DNA of 12,577 nucleotides from a bacterium (GTDB taxonomy: Bacteria; SZUA-79; Acidulodesulfobacterales; Acidulodesulfobacteraceae): contig JAJYYR010000016.1 in the NCBI GenBank assembly GCA_021800805.1, positions 1-12,577 of the forward strand, in the 5' to 3' direction. The translations under genes were made by a program, and so were the position numbers. This document shows, piece by piece, positions 1 to 7,097 of this stretch; the first letter of the stretch is position 1, and every line of letters starts with the position of its first letter. A model generated the notes under the pieces. That model was given only the letters and a program-made list of their open reading frames with translations. It made no database searches and was not told the DNA's origin.

Positions 1-363
1 TTTGACGTAGGATTTTACTTTGGAAGAGATTGTTTTAATAATACCGCCGTAATAAAATATTGCCGGACGATAGGCGGCAGGTAAATTCTGACATTCCACG
101 CAGGTTACGCATGACTGTAAATTCAAGTTATTAGAATGTTGTCCTGCGGTTTTTAAAAAAGATAGAAGCGGTTTCCCCGCCGCCTGTCCCGCCTGCCTCA
201 TATTCATAGATATTCCCGCCTTCATCGGGGACATAATCATCGGAACGTTAAGTATATAACTTATATCCGTAGCCGCGATTAGATAAAAAACGGCAACGGC
301 GGTAAGGGGAAGAAACAGGAAAATCTTATATTTTTTATTAAAAAAAGACTTCTCTTTTTTCAT
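1..363 (-). CDS. Partial membrane-anchored or exported protein with a CxxCxxC motif
   Basis: The minus-strand reading frame opens at an ATG at 363 and stays open for 121 codons to the left window edge, so its C-terminus is missing. The start is Lys-rich (MKKEKSFFNKKYK), followed by one hydrophobic segment at about residues 14-31, read as a signal anchor or uncleaved signal peptide. After that come a Met-rich stretch (about 42-56) and three cysteines in CxxCxxC spacing (C85, C88, C91), which could bind a metal or form disulfides outside the membrane. No good Shine-Dalgarno sequence precedes the ATG. It lies downstream of treT on the same strand but is separated from it by a 170-base palindromic element, so it may be a separate transcript. 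I do not recognise the family. The frame is probably real because of its coding-like composition and clear export signal. Confidence 0.6.
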   Translation of the reverse strand, partial: MKKEKSFFNKKYKIFLFLPLTAVAVFYLIAATDISYILNVPMIMSPMKAGISMNMRQAGQAAGKPLLSFLKTAGQHSNNLNLQSCVTCVECQNLPAAYRPAIFYYGGIIKTISSKVKSYVK

Positions 364-412
364 AAATATATCATATCATTTTATATTGCATAATTGCAAA
401 CATAACTTTAAT

Positions 413-582
413 CCCAAATCCCGATTTAGAAACTATTTAAGAAATTCCAATATCTAGTCATTGCGAGAACCAGTCATTGCGAGCGCAGCGGACGAAGTCC
501 AGCGCAGCTAACCAATCTAAAACGAGATTGCTTCGCTGCGCTCGCAATGACATTATATAAAAATCCTAAATCGGGATTTGGG
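413..582. repeat. Nested palindromic repeat element
   Basis: Outer arms at 413-429 and 566-582 are perfect 17-base inverted complements. Inside them, 473-490 and 534-551 are perfect 18-base inverted complements built on GTCATTGCGAGCGCAGCG. At the centre CAATCT (513-518) faces AGATTG (525-530). A further partial unit, GTCATTGCGAG, stands at 457-467, directly repeated 16 bases before the main 5' arm. The element fills nearly all of the gap between the treT stop and the next minus-strand gene, so as RNA it would form a long hairpin that could end or attenuate the treT transcript or protect its 3' end. ATTGCGAG/GCAAT-type dispersed palindromes recur in many bacterial genomes. No transposase or reading frame is present, so it is MITE- or REP-like rather than autonomous. 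Confidence 0.85.
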
Positions 583-592
583 TTAATTAAAA

Positions 593-1822
593 TTATAAAT
601 ATACGGTATCTTCTCTAAATCCGGTTTTTAAAAACAGCAGGATATAATCCCTTAGATGACGGGTAATTAAAAAGTTGTGCTTCACGTGTTTATGTCCGTT
701 TTCTCCAAGCTGTTTAGCATATCCCGGATTTTGCAGAATCTGCTTTGCGTATAAAGCGGTTCCTTCTATCGTTCTGGATAAAAGTCCGGAATATTTGTGC
801 GTAATTTGAAGCGGTATGCCTCCGACCGCCGATGCTATCACGGGTTTAGATTTCCATAAGCCTTCTGAAACGGTAAGACCGAAACCTTCCTTTATGGATT
901 TTTGCAATATTACGGTTGACGCCCTCTGGAGTGCGTTTATTTCGATATTGCTAACGGGCGGAAGATTTAAAACGAATATATCTTTATCCTCTCCCGCCTT
1001 CTCTATAACTTCGTTATAAACTTCGGTCGCTTCGGGATCGTCCGCAGCCGCTCCGCCTGCAAGAATAAGCTGGCAATCGACGTATTTTTTAACGAGCTTG
1101 TAAACGTCGATGACCCCTAACGGGTCTTTTAACCTGTCGAATCTTGAAATCTGGGTAATAATATTTCTTTCGGGGTCTATGCGAAATCTTTCGAGTACTT
1201 CGTTTATAGTTTCTGCCGGCAAATCTTTATTTTTATCGGAAAGAGGGTCTATCGACGGTGAAATTAATATTTGGGGTATTTTAAGTTTTTTTGCAAATAG
1301 GGGAGAGGAAAATACCGAATAATCGTATTTTTCGATGAATTTTTTTAAAAAATTAAACGTATCCGTATTAGCCGAGCTTAAATCTATATGGCACCTCCAG
1401 ATAAATTTTTTTTTATTAAAGCCCTTCTTATCCTTAACTTTTATTAATCCTATCGGCTGGGGGTCGTGTATAAATATAATATCGCCGAGCAGATTAATTT
1501 CCTTCAAATTTTCGTCCGTAACATCGAGAAAGTGTCCGAAATCGCTTTCCGATATATTCTCCTCAACGCCGTGAAGGGAATTATGAATTTTTTTTGTTAT
1601 TTCAAAAAATTTTTCTCCGCCTTTTATAAAATCCCATCTGGCATCGACGCCGACTTCTTTTAAGAGAGGCACCATTCCGGAAAGAATTTCGGCAACGCCG
1701 CCGCCGACCGGAGTAGAATTTATATTTTGAATAATTTTTCCGTTTAGATAAGAACCTAATTTTTCAATTTCTTCTATCGTTTCTTCGCCTACAATATCTG
1801 CGTAATCCTTTATAGACCTCAT
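593..1822 (-). CDS. treT: Trehalose synthase (glycosyltransferase family 4, TreT type)
   Basis: TreT reversibly joins NDP-glucose (ADP- or UDP-glucose) and free glucose to give trehalose in the cytoplasm. At 409 aa the length fits the family. The N-terminal domain has the NINSTPVGGGVAEIL loop (about residues 34-47) and EVGVDARWDF (56-65), then FIHDPQP (117-123) and WRCHIDLS (142-149). The C-terminal Rossmann domain holds ISRFDRLKDPLG (225-236, with basic residues R227 and K232) and the EX7E motif KEGFGLTVSE (E312, E320), followed by PVIASAVGGIP. These are retaining GT-B features in the TreT arrangement. It is the last gene of the otsA-MscS-DUF5752-treT run, 67 bases after the DUF5752 stop, and a duplicated Shine-Dalgarno unit precedes its ATG. 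In some archaea TreT works mainly in trehalose breakdown; direction here cannot be read from sequence. Another GT4 specificity is possible but less likely given the OtsAB neighbours. Confidence 0.9.
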   Translation of the reverse strand: MRSIKDYADIVGEETIEEIEKLGSYLNGKIIQNINSTPVGGGVAEILSGMVPLLKEVGVDARWDFIKGGEKFFEITKKIHNSLHGVEENISESDFGHFLDVTDENLKEINLLGDIIFIHDPQPIGLIKVKDKKGFNKKKFIWRCHIDLSSANTDTFNFLKKFIEKYDYSVFSSPLFAKKLKIPQILISPSIDPLSDKNKDLPAETINEVLERFRIDPERNIITQISRFDRLKDPLGVIDVYKLVKKYVDCQLILAGGAAADDPEATEVYNEVIEKAGEDKDIFVLNLPPVSNIEINALQRASTVILQKSIKEGFGLTVSEGLWKSKPVIASAVGGIPLQITHKYSGLLSRTIEGTALYAKQILQNPGYAKQLGENGHKHVKHNFLITRHLRDYILLFLKTGFREDTVYL

Positions 1823-1843
1823 TTTATATCCTTTTTATATCCT
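1822..1843 (-). promoter_or_regulatory. Tandemly duplicated ribosome binding site of treT
   Basis: On the minus strand the 11-base unit AGGATATAAAA occurs twice in direct tandem right before and into the treT ATG (1833-1843 and 1822-1832). Each unit carries an AGGA core. The proximal copy is at normal spacing and supports the ATG at 1822; the distal copy is 11 bases further out. A duplication in the 67-base spacer after DUF5752 may tune translation of treT, but that effect is inferred. Confidence 0.6.
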
Positions 1844-1889
1844 TTTCCTTTATCATTATGATTATTAAATTTTAATTATTTAGATATTT

Positions 1890-2543
1890 TTAAAAATATT
1901 TTTTCGTATAATTTATAATTTGTTCTTTTAATTTATCCATAGTAACGGAATAAGGGTCGAGGTTCGCAATTTTACCGGCTAAATCGGGAAGCTGAAGTTC
2001 GTCCTTAATCCATGCCGAAAAATCGTCGAATCCCGAGCTTAACCTGAAATGGGATTCGAAAAAATGATAATATACCGAAAAAATAGTGATATTTTTTAAA
2101 ATATCGTGAAACTCCCTGAGAGTATATGCCTCTTTTCCTGTGGACATTACGAAAGTAACCGCTTTCATGAAATTAAATCTTTCGTTCATTTCAACATGTC
2201 TGGTCTTTGAATCTTTTGATATAAAAACCGTTAATTTTCTTATCAATTCCTGTTTATAATCATCCATAGTATTATAAGCGAACATATCTATACTCGATAT
2301 CTCTTCTCCCAACAATCTTTCTCCAAGCGTATTGATAACCCAGTGGGCGAAATCGTTCGGAGCATCCGGAACTACGTAATGGTGCTGTATCAGATAGTGA
2401 TGCGTATGGTAATAAATAATAGAGTCGTTTGCCTTTTTTATGCCGTCTAAAAGTTCCTTCAAATTTAAGGCATAAATCCCGGTAAGCTGAGGCAAAGTAA
2501 GTCGCGTATAGAATTTAAACGGATATTTTGCCCTCGATTCCAT
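1890..2543 (-). CDS. DUF5752 family protein, unknown function
   Basis: This is a 217-aa soluble protein with no signal peptide or membrane segment. The N-terminal half contains KFYTRLTLPQLTGIYALNLKEL (about residues 10-31) and a His/Tyr-rich patch SIIYYHTHHYLIQHHY (41-56), followed by PNDFAHWVINTLGERLLGEE (62-81). I recognise this pattern as DUF5752, a family of unknown biochemistry often found near trehalose or other glycosyltransferase genes. The clustered histidines and the conserved Asp/Glu could form a metal or sugar site, which is inference. The start at 2543 is supported by AGGGGGAAG just upstream on the minus strand and lies inside the 3' end of the MscS gene (29-base overlap), so translation is probably coupled. 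It sits between the channel and treT in one run, which ties it to trehalose or osmotic physiology. Confidence 0.8.
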   Translation of the reverse strand: MESRAKYPFKFYTRLTLPQLTGIYALNLKELLDGIKKANDSIIYYHTHHYLIQHHYVVPDAPNDFAHWVINTLGERLLGEEISSIDMFAYNTMDDYKQELIRKLTVFISKDSKTRHVEMNERFNFMKAVTFVMSTGKEAYTLREFHDILKNITIFSVYYHFFESHFRLSSGFDDFSAWIKDELQLPDLAGKIANLDPYSVTMDKLKEQIINYTKKYF

Positions 2544-3543
2544 TTTTCTTCCCCCTTTTCGTTTTTAATACAAAAGACAATATTAAATCCCTTACCGGGT
2601 CATCATAAATTTGCGGAGTATAAACTTCAACGGCGACAAAATAGCTGGTCAGAGAAACATCCACGACTCTGATAATCGGCTGTGGATTTTTTTCTATTAA
2701 ACCGCCTATAATTTTAGAATCGTTTTCCGAAATATTCTTATCATATCCGGCTAACGTTAAGTAGTCATAGAGTTCTTTTTTAAAGCTTTCTAAATCCGTT
2801 TCTTTGTCAAGCTCGAACCTCACCCTTACCGATCTTTTTTTCGTATTGTCGTAATTCGTTATTAAAGCCTGCATTAAAATATTATTGGGCGCCCTCATCG
2901 TAAAACCGTTGTCTTCGATAATAGTCGTAAAAAGCATATTTATATCTTTTATCGTCCCCGTATATCCGGGCTTAGCGGTTTCATGCTGGTATGTGGACAT
3001 TAATAAACCGTACTGCCATGTAACTATAGTTATTCTATCGCCTATTTTAAAAGTTTTCCCGAATAATATTATAAAACCGGCAAGCAGGTTGGATAAAAAC
3101 GACTGGGCGGCAATTCCGAGTATTACGCCTAAAAAAGTAGCGCCGAGAAGAATATTGGATATATCTATGCCTAATGTGGTAAAAATAAACAGAACAAGAA
3201 TAAAATACCCTATAAAACTTAATAAAAATCTCAAAAATCCCGCTTTATCTTCGGAAATATATCCGCTCAATATTTTAGACGAGCTTTTCTGAATTATTTT
3301 TATCGCCAAAATCCCGAAGACGGCGATAAATATTGCTTCGATAATGGAAAAATAACCTTTAGGGAAGGTGTTTTTGGAAAAATATTTCGAGTAAAAATGT
3401 ATAACGTAAAATAATACAAAAAACAAAAAACCCAGAAGGACTATGGGTATTATAATATTAATCAGTCTTTTTAAGGGGGCGGCAGGAGCAGTCTTTTTAT
3501 CCCTAAATTCATCTTCCGGTTTTTTGCCGCTATTGTTGCCCAT
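2515..3543 (-). CDS. MscS-family small-conductance mechanosensitive channel
   Basis: Channels of this family open under membrane tension and release ions and small solutes after hypo-osmotic shock. The 342-aa protein has hydrophobic segments at about 25-50, 62-84 and 101-125, then the pore helix ATFLGVILGIAAQSFLSNLL (135-154) with the Gly/Ala packing typical of MscS TM3, leading into LFGKTFKIGDRITI (160-173). The cytoplasmic beta domain follows (about 165-235, ending PNNILMQALITNY) and then the alpha/beta C-terminal domain. The beta domain carries an extra loop (about 175-197) compared with E. coli MscS. The first 23 residues are charged and hydrophilic. It lies 61 bases after otsA on the same strand and its 3' end overlaps the DUF5752 gene. 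Placement among trehalose genes suggests the release valve opposite the synthesis enzymes. Only a weak AAAAAGG lies 12 bases before the ATG. Confidence 0.92.
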   Translation of the reverse strand: MGNNSGKKPEDEFRDKKTAPAAPLKRLINIIIPIVLLGFLFFVLFYVIHFYSKYFSKNTFPKGYFSIIEAIFIAVFGILAIKIIQKSSSKILSGYISEDKAGFLRFLLSFIGYFILVLFIFTTLGIDISNILLGATFLGVILGIAAQSFLSNLLAGFIILFGKTFKIGDRITIVTWQYGLLMSTYQHETAKPGYTGTIKDINMLFTTIIEDNGFTMRAPNNILMQALITNYDNTKKRSVRVRFELDKETDLESFKKELYDYLTLAGYDKNISENDSKIIGGLIEKNPQPIIRVVDVSLTSYFVAVEVYTPQIYDDPVRDLILSFVLKTKRGKKNGIEGKISV

Positions 3544-3604
3544 ATTTTATTTAAACCTTTTTAATATTAAGATACGGAAACAATAAATTACAAAATAGAT
3601 TATA

Positions 3605-5158
3605 TTAAATAAAATAAAGAGCGGCAAGAAAGTTATACGCCCAGTCGTAAATATCGTTTTCCATAATTATATTTTGCATCTTTGTAATTCTCGTTTCTTT
3701 TTCTTCTTTATCCATCATAAGAGCTTCGTATATTTTTTCGGCAAAGCATTCGGTATTGAAGGGGTTAACTAAAAAAGAATCGTACAGCTCTTTAGACGAC
3801 CCTGCAAATTTAGACAGTATAAGCATACCTTTATAATCGGTATCGGACATAATATATTCTTTGGAAACAAGATTCATCCCGTCGTGCAAAGGAGAAACTA
3901 TCATAATATCGCAAAGCCTGTAATATGCCAAATAAACTTTTAATTCAAGCTGTTTAAAATAACCTGCTACCGGATGCCATTCCGATGTTCCGTATTTCCA
4001 GTTGATATCGCTTATAAGCTCTATAATTTCCTCGTTTAATTTCTTATAAGCATTAATATGCACTCTTGAAGGAACGCCGAACTGTACAAAAACAAATTTA
4101 CCTATAAGCTCCTGATGGTTTTCAAGCATATTATCGACAGCCTTGAGCTTTTCGACTATTCCTTTGGTATAGTCGAGCCTGTCCGTCGATACGGCTAAAT
4201 ATTCATACGACTGACCGATGATTTCGTCGTTCTTTTTGATTTTATCTATAATTTTATCGGTTTCTCTCGACTTCGCAAAATGATGCAGATAGTCGGCATC
4301 GACTGAAATCGGAAAAGGCTTAACCCATGTTTTATGCCCCTTGTAAGTAACAGAATAATCGGACCAGTTCACCTGAGCTTCCAATTCCCATTCGCAAGTC
4401 CTTAAAAAATTCTGGCAGTGGTAAATTATTTGAAAACCTATTAAGTCGTTTGCCAGTAAACCTTCGAGGAGTTCATGCTTTTCAGGGCATATCGAAAATA
4501 TTTCCGGATTAGGCCATGGAATGTGCCAAAATATCGAAATTTTAATATTTTCGTCATATTCTTTTATATATTTTGCGCATCTCGCGAGATGATAATCCTG
4601 AAGCCATATAACATTTTCAGGGGGGGATGCGGAACTTGCTGCTTCATCCGAACCGCCGGCACCGGAAATATTGCTTAAATCGTCATATTTGCAGGAATAT
4701 TTTGATTCCTCTATTTCTTCTATTATAGAATCCGCAAATTTTTTATTAACGTCGTCGTAAGTTAAAAATTGGGTGGAATTAAAAACAGGCTTAACGTAAA
4801 CAATATGACATAGCGGCCATAAAACGGAATTTGCATAGCCGTAATAATAATCGTTTATATCTTTTTTGTTAAGAAAAATTCTTTTAAGGATATAGGACTC
4901 TTCGCCTTCGGAAAGTTTTATCCTTCCTTTTTCGTCGGATGCCGCTTTATCGGCATTTCCACCCCCGTAAACAACCCATGTCCCGCTTAGATTTTTCATA
5001 ATCGGTTCAAGGGCAATAGTAAGTCCGCCGACCGATTTTACCGCTTTGATTTTTTTTCCGAAGTATTCATGGGATACTGGTTCTCTATTGGAGGCAACTA
5101 TTAAATTAATATTGCCTAATTTTTCCTTAATTAAATCATTAAATCTTTTTTTTTCCAT
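3605..5158 (-). CDS. otsA: Trehalose-6-phosphate synthase (GT20)
   Basis: OtsA transfers glucose from UDP-glucose to glucose-6-phosphate, making trehalose-6-phosphate for OtsB. The 517-aa GT-B protein shows the N-terminal loop SNREPVSHE with KSVGGLTIALEP (about residues 23-52), YANSVLWPLCH (108-118), WLQDYHL (185-191, with Asp188 in the place of the E. coli active-site Asp130) and HIPWPNPEIF (212-221). Its C-terminal domain has STDRLDYTKGI (324-334, the Arg/Lys pair binding donor phosphates) and PLHDGMNLVSKEY (423-435). A Gly/Ser/Ala-rich insertion (about 160-182) before the DYH motif makes it longer than E. coli OtsA and looks like a flexible loop. No Shine-Dalgarno is visible before the ATG at 5158. 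It heads the minus-strand run and is divergent from otsB. Glucosylglycerol-phosphate synthase is the main alternative in GT20; the adjacent trehalose-phosphate phosphatase favours OtsA. Confidence 0.88.
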   Translation of the reverse strand: MEKKRFNDLIKEKLGNINLIVASNREPVSHEYFGKKIKAVKSVGGLTIALEPIMKNLSGTWVVYGGGNADKAASDEKGRIKLSEGEESYILKRIFLNKKDINDYYYGYANSVLWPLCHIVYVKPVFNSTQFLTYDDVNKKFADSIIEEIEESKYSCKYDDLSNISGAGGSDEAASSASPPENVIWLQDYHLARCAKYIKEYDENIKISIFWHIPWPNPEIFSICPEKHELLEGLLANDLIGFQIIYHCQNFLRTCEWELEAQVNWSDYSVTYKGHKTWVKPFPISVDADYLHHFAKSRETDKIIDKIKKNDEIIGQSYEYLAVSTDRLDYTKGIVEKLKAVDNMLENHQELIGKFVFVQFGVPSRVHINAYKKLNEEIIELISDINWKYGTSEWHPVAGYFKQLELKVYLAYYRLCDIMIVSPLHDGMNLVSKEYIMSDTDYKGMLILSKFAGSSKELYDSFLVNPFNTECFAEKIYEALMMDKEEKETRITKMQNIIMENDIYDWAYNFLAALYFI

Positions 5159-5287
5159 AATTATTGAAATTTATTAAAGATTTAATTAAAAATACAATTT
5201 AAAGCTGCATTTTCATTATATTTTACTATATTTTTATTATTTTTACAATATTTCATTATTTTTTATATTATATTATAATAATAAATT
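5159..5287. promoter_or_regulatory. Divergent otsA/otsB promoter region
   Basis: This 129-base, extremely AT-rich spacer separates the ATGs of otsA (leftward) and otsB (rightward), so both promoters must lie here or upstream inside the genes. For otsB the best match is TTTACA (5242-5247), a 16-base spacer and TATATT (5264-5269), predicting a very short leader. For otsA a minus-strand TATAAT (5215-5220) is present without a convincing -35. With such base composition these matches are weak. Both starts lack a Shine-Dalgarno, which would agree with short-leader or leaderless-like initiation. Confidence 0.4.
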
Positions 5288-6178
5288 ATGTTTTATAACG
5301 GAATTAAAGAATTTAGCGAAATAAAAACAAATATAATTTCAGGCTACGCCGGCGGAACTTATAGTCCGGATTTTATATTTTTTTGCGTTGATTTCGACGG
5401 TACATTAGTCAAAATATGCAAAAACCCTTTGGATGTTTACGCTCCCGAACAGCTTAAAATTTTTTTAAAAACCGCAGGTAAAATAAAAAACGTAATCTTA
5501 TGCGTAATTACGGGGCGGGAACTGGACGACATACAAAACAGGATCGGCATCTGCAAAAACATTATTTATTCCGGCAACCACGGTTTTGAAATAAAAAGTT
5601 ATTACGACAGCCTTAAAATTGATTTCCTTGTAAAAAACGCCGGAAAATATATTCCGTTAATAAAAAAAACATTAAACGAAATAAACAAATTTCAAAAAAC
5701 TGAATTGCAAAATTTAATCGTGGAAGACAAAAAATTTTCTATAAGCATGCATTATCGATTATTAAATTCCGGTGAAACTAAAATTTTAAAAGCATATATA
5801 AAAAATTTGCTTTCTAAAAATCCTTTATTTGATGAATATTTACATATAACAAAAGGGAAAAAGATTCTGGAAATAAGACCTAATATCGACTGGAACAAAG
5901 GGCGCGCCTGCGATTATATCGTAAATGAACTCTCGAAGGCGGCATTAAAAAAAGAATTAAATATTTTAAGAGTAAATATAGGGGACGATATTACGGACGA
6001 AACTATGTTTGTGCCGGACTATAAAATAAAAACCGCCTCGGACGGCACAAATATAAAAGTAAAAACAATAAACTGCGTAATCGGAAAGAAAAAATCCCTA
6101 GCGGAGATTTACCTTGACGGATATAAATATACGCCGGTTTTCATAGAAAATATCTTATCCGCTTTTAAAGAAACTTAA
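5288..6178 (+). CDS. otsB: Trehalose-6-phosphate phosphatase (HAD superfamily)
   Basis: OtsB removes phosphate from trehalose-6-phosphate, completing the OtsAB route. The 296-aa protein has all HAD motifs: VDFDGTL (residues 34-40, nucleophile D35 and acid D37), VITGRELDD (73-81, motif II Thr), the cap-preceding YSGNHGFEI (94-102), HYR (155-157), EIRPNIDWNKG (195-205, motif III Lys204) and NIGDDITDE (230-238, Mg-binding motif IV). Length is a little above the E. coli enzyme because of about 28 extra N-terminal residues before the first beta strand, so a later start cannot be excluded, although no other start has a better Shine-Dalgarno. It is divergent from otsA and convergent with the downstream outer membrane protein gene, with 55 bases between the stops. 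No hairpin terminator was seen there. Confidence 0.92.
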   Translation: MFYNGIKEFSEIKTNIISGYAGGTYSPDFIFFCVDFDGTLVKICKNPLDVYAPEQLKIFLKTAGKIKNVILCVITGRELDDIQNRIGICKNIIYSGNHGFEIKSYYDSLKIDFLVKNAGKYIPLIKKTLNEINKFQKTELQNLIVEDKKFSISMHYRLLNSGETKILKAYIKNLLSKNPLFDEYLHITKGKKILEIRPNIDWNKGRACDYIVNELSKAALKKELNILRVNIGDDITDETMFVPDYKIKTASDGTNIKVKTINCVIGKKKSLAEIYLDGYKYTPVFIENILSAFKET

Positions 6179-6233
6179 CCCGCCCTATCCCCGTCGATAT
6201 TTTTTCTTTTTCTTGATTATTGACTCGAAGAAT

Positions 6234-7097
6234 TTAAAATCTAAGCCTTACGCCTGCTTCCGGACCGTCAAACTCTAAACTGCCGTTTACGCCGTTAGTA
6301 TCGACATGGACTTTATCGTACACGTAATCCGCAAAAATAGACAGCGGACCGACGGTTTTATAATTCACTCCAACATTTGCATGGTAATAATAACCGTCGG
6401 CCCCGACGGTAAATCCCTGAAATTTTCCTATAAAAGAAAAATCGTTTAAAGGCGATATTTTTATTCTTCCGCCTATTAAAGGTATGGGCAGGCTTACGTT
6501 TTTTGACTCCGATAACCCTAACGAAGCCGCATCTAATTCTGTTTTAGCCGTAATGACGTCTATTCCCACGCCAAGCCCGACGGAAGCGTATCTGTTAATC
6601 TCGAAATTGTGGTCGTAAAACATTTTGTAGCTGTAAAGGTCTAATTTTGAATTAACCTCTGTGTTTATATTATATTCCTGACCGTTAAAATAGATATTTT
6701 GAGATAATACCTTGGAACCGCTATATTCATAAGGAACATATGTAAAAGAAATCCTATTGTCGTATAAAATATAGAACGCTATTTTTAACATAGGTTCGGT
6801 TTTGGTTGTTTGAAGCCCTAAATCCGAAGGGATTATATTAGTAGGTCCGTTTCCTCCGACATTCCCCCCGGCTGCAACATGCCCCGTAAGATTCTGAAAA
6901 TATGCCCCGCCTTTCACCTCGAACCCAAGTATGCCGGACGCATAAACTTTAGAAACGCCGGAAAAAACAAAGTAACATGCGCAAACAATAATAAATAATA
7001 ATATTGCCAATCTAAGAGGTCTCTTTGACGTAAAAGCGTCATTGCGAGCTAAGCGAAGCAATCTCTTTCTTCTAAAATTTTTTAAATTTTCGGTCAT
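6234..7097 (-). CDS. Outer membrane beta-barrel protein, family not identified
   Basis: This 287-aa exported protein has a Lys/Arg-rich n-region, a hydrophobic core (about residues 30-50) and a likely signal peptidase site after VYA (residue 53). The mature part is rich in Gly, Tyr, Asn and alternating strand-like stretches, for example SVGLGVGIDVITAKTEL and PLSIFADYVYDKVHV. It ends in GVRLRF, the terminal Phe that the BAM machinery recognises. The roughly 234-residue mature size fits a small 8-10 stranded barrel of OmpA/OmpW-like dimensions; I cannot assign a ligand. The start is secure: GGGGGAGG lies about 10 bases upstream. Residues about 11-21 (KRLLRLARNDA) are encoded by a dispersed palindromic repeat that extends the n-region. 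It is divergent from the two-component genes, with 375 bases between, and so is a candidate target of that system. Confidence 0.78.
   Translation of the reverse strand: MTENLKNFRRKRLLRLARNDAFTSKRPLRLAILLFIIVCACYFVFSGVSKVYASGILGFEVKGGAYFQNLTGHVAAGGNVGGNGPTNIIPSDLGLQTTKTEPMLKIAFYILYDNRISFTYVPYEYSGSKVLSQNIYFNGQEYNINTEVNSKLDLYSYKMFYDHNFEINRYASVGLGVGIDVITAKTELDAASLGLSESKNVSLPIPLIGGRIKISPLNDFSFIGKFQGFTVGADGYYYHANVGVNYKTVGPLSIFADYVYDKVHVDTNGVNGSLEFDGPEAGVRLRF
7038..7065. repeat. Copy of the GTCATTGCGAG repeat inside a coding region
   Basis: This 28-base stretch matches the reverse complement of 524-551 at 26 of 28 positions; the only differences are two adjacent bases in the middle (TA in place of GC). 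It begins GTCATTGCGAG and ends GAAGCAATCTC. It is in frame in the outer membrane protein gene and is translated as RLLRLARND within the signal peptide n-region. Palindromic elements that enter genes in frame are known from Rickettsia (RPE families); this may be a comparable case in another lineage. Confidence 0.85.

Noticed and set aside
413..582. CRISPR array
   Set aside because: The repeated units are inverted, unevenly spaced and few; no regular repeat-spacer pattern or cas gene is present.
816..1663. Several plus-strand open frames of 65-79 codons opposite treT
   Set aside because: They lie antisense to a well-supported glycosyltransferase gene, have no domain or good ribosome binding site and are frame shadows.
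2885..3292. A 135-codon plus-strand frame
   Set aside because: Antisense to the MscS-type gene; its hydrophobic composition reflects the complementary membrane-helix codons.
6179..6233. A hairpin terminator between convergent otsB and the outer membrane protein gene
   Set aside because: A T-rich run is present, but no stem of useful length was found.
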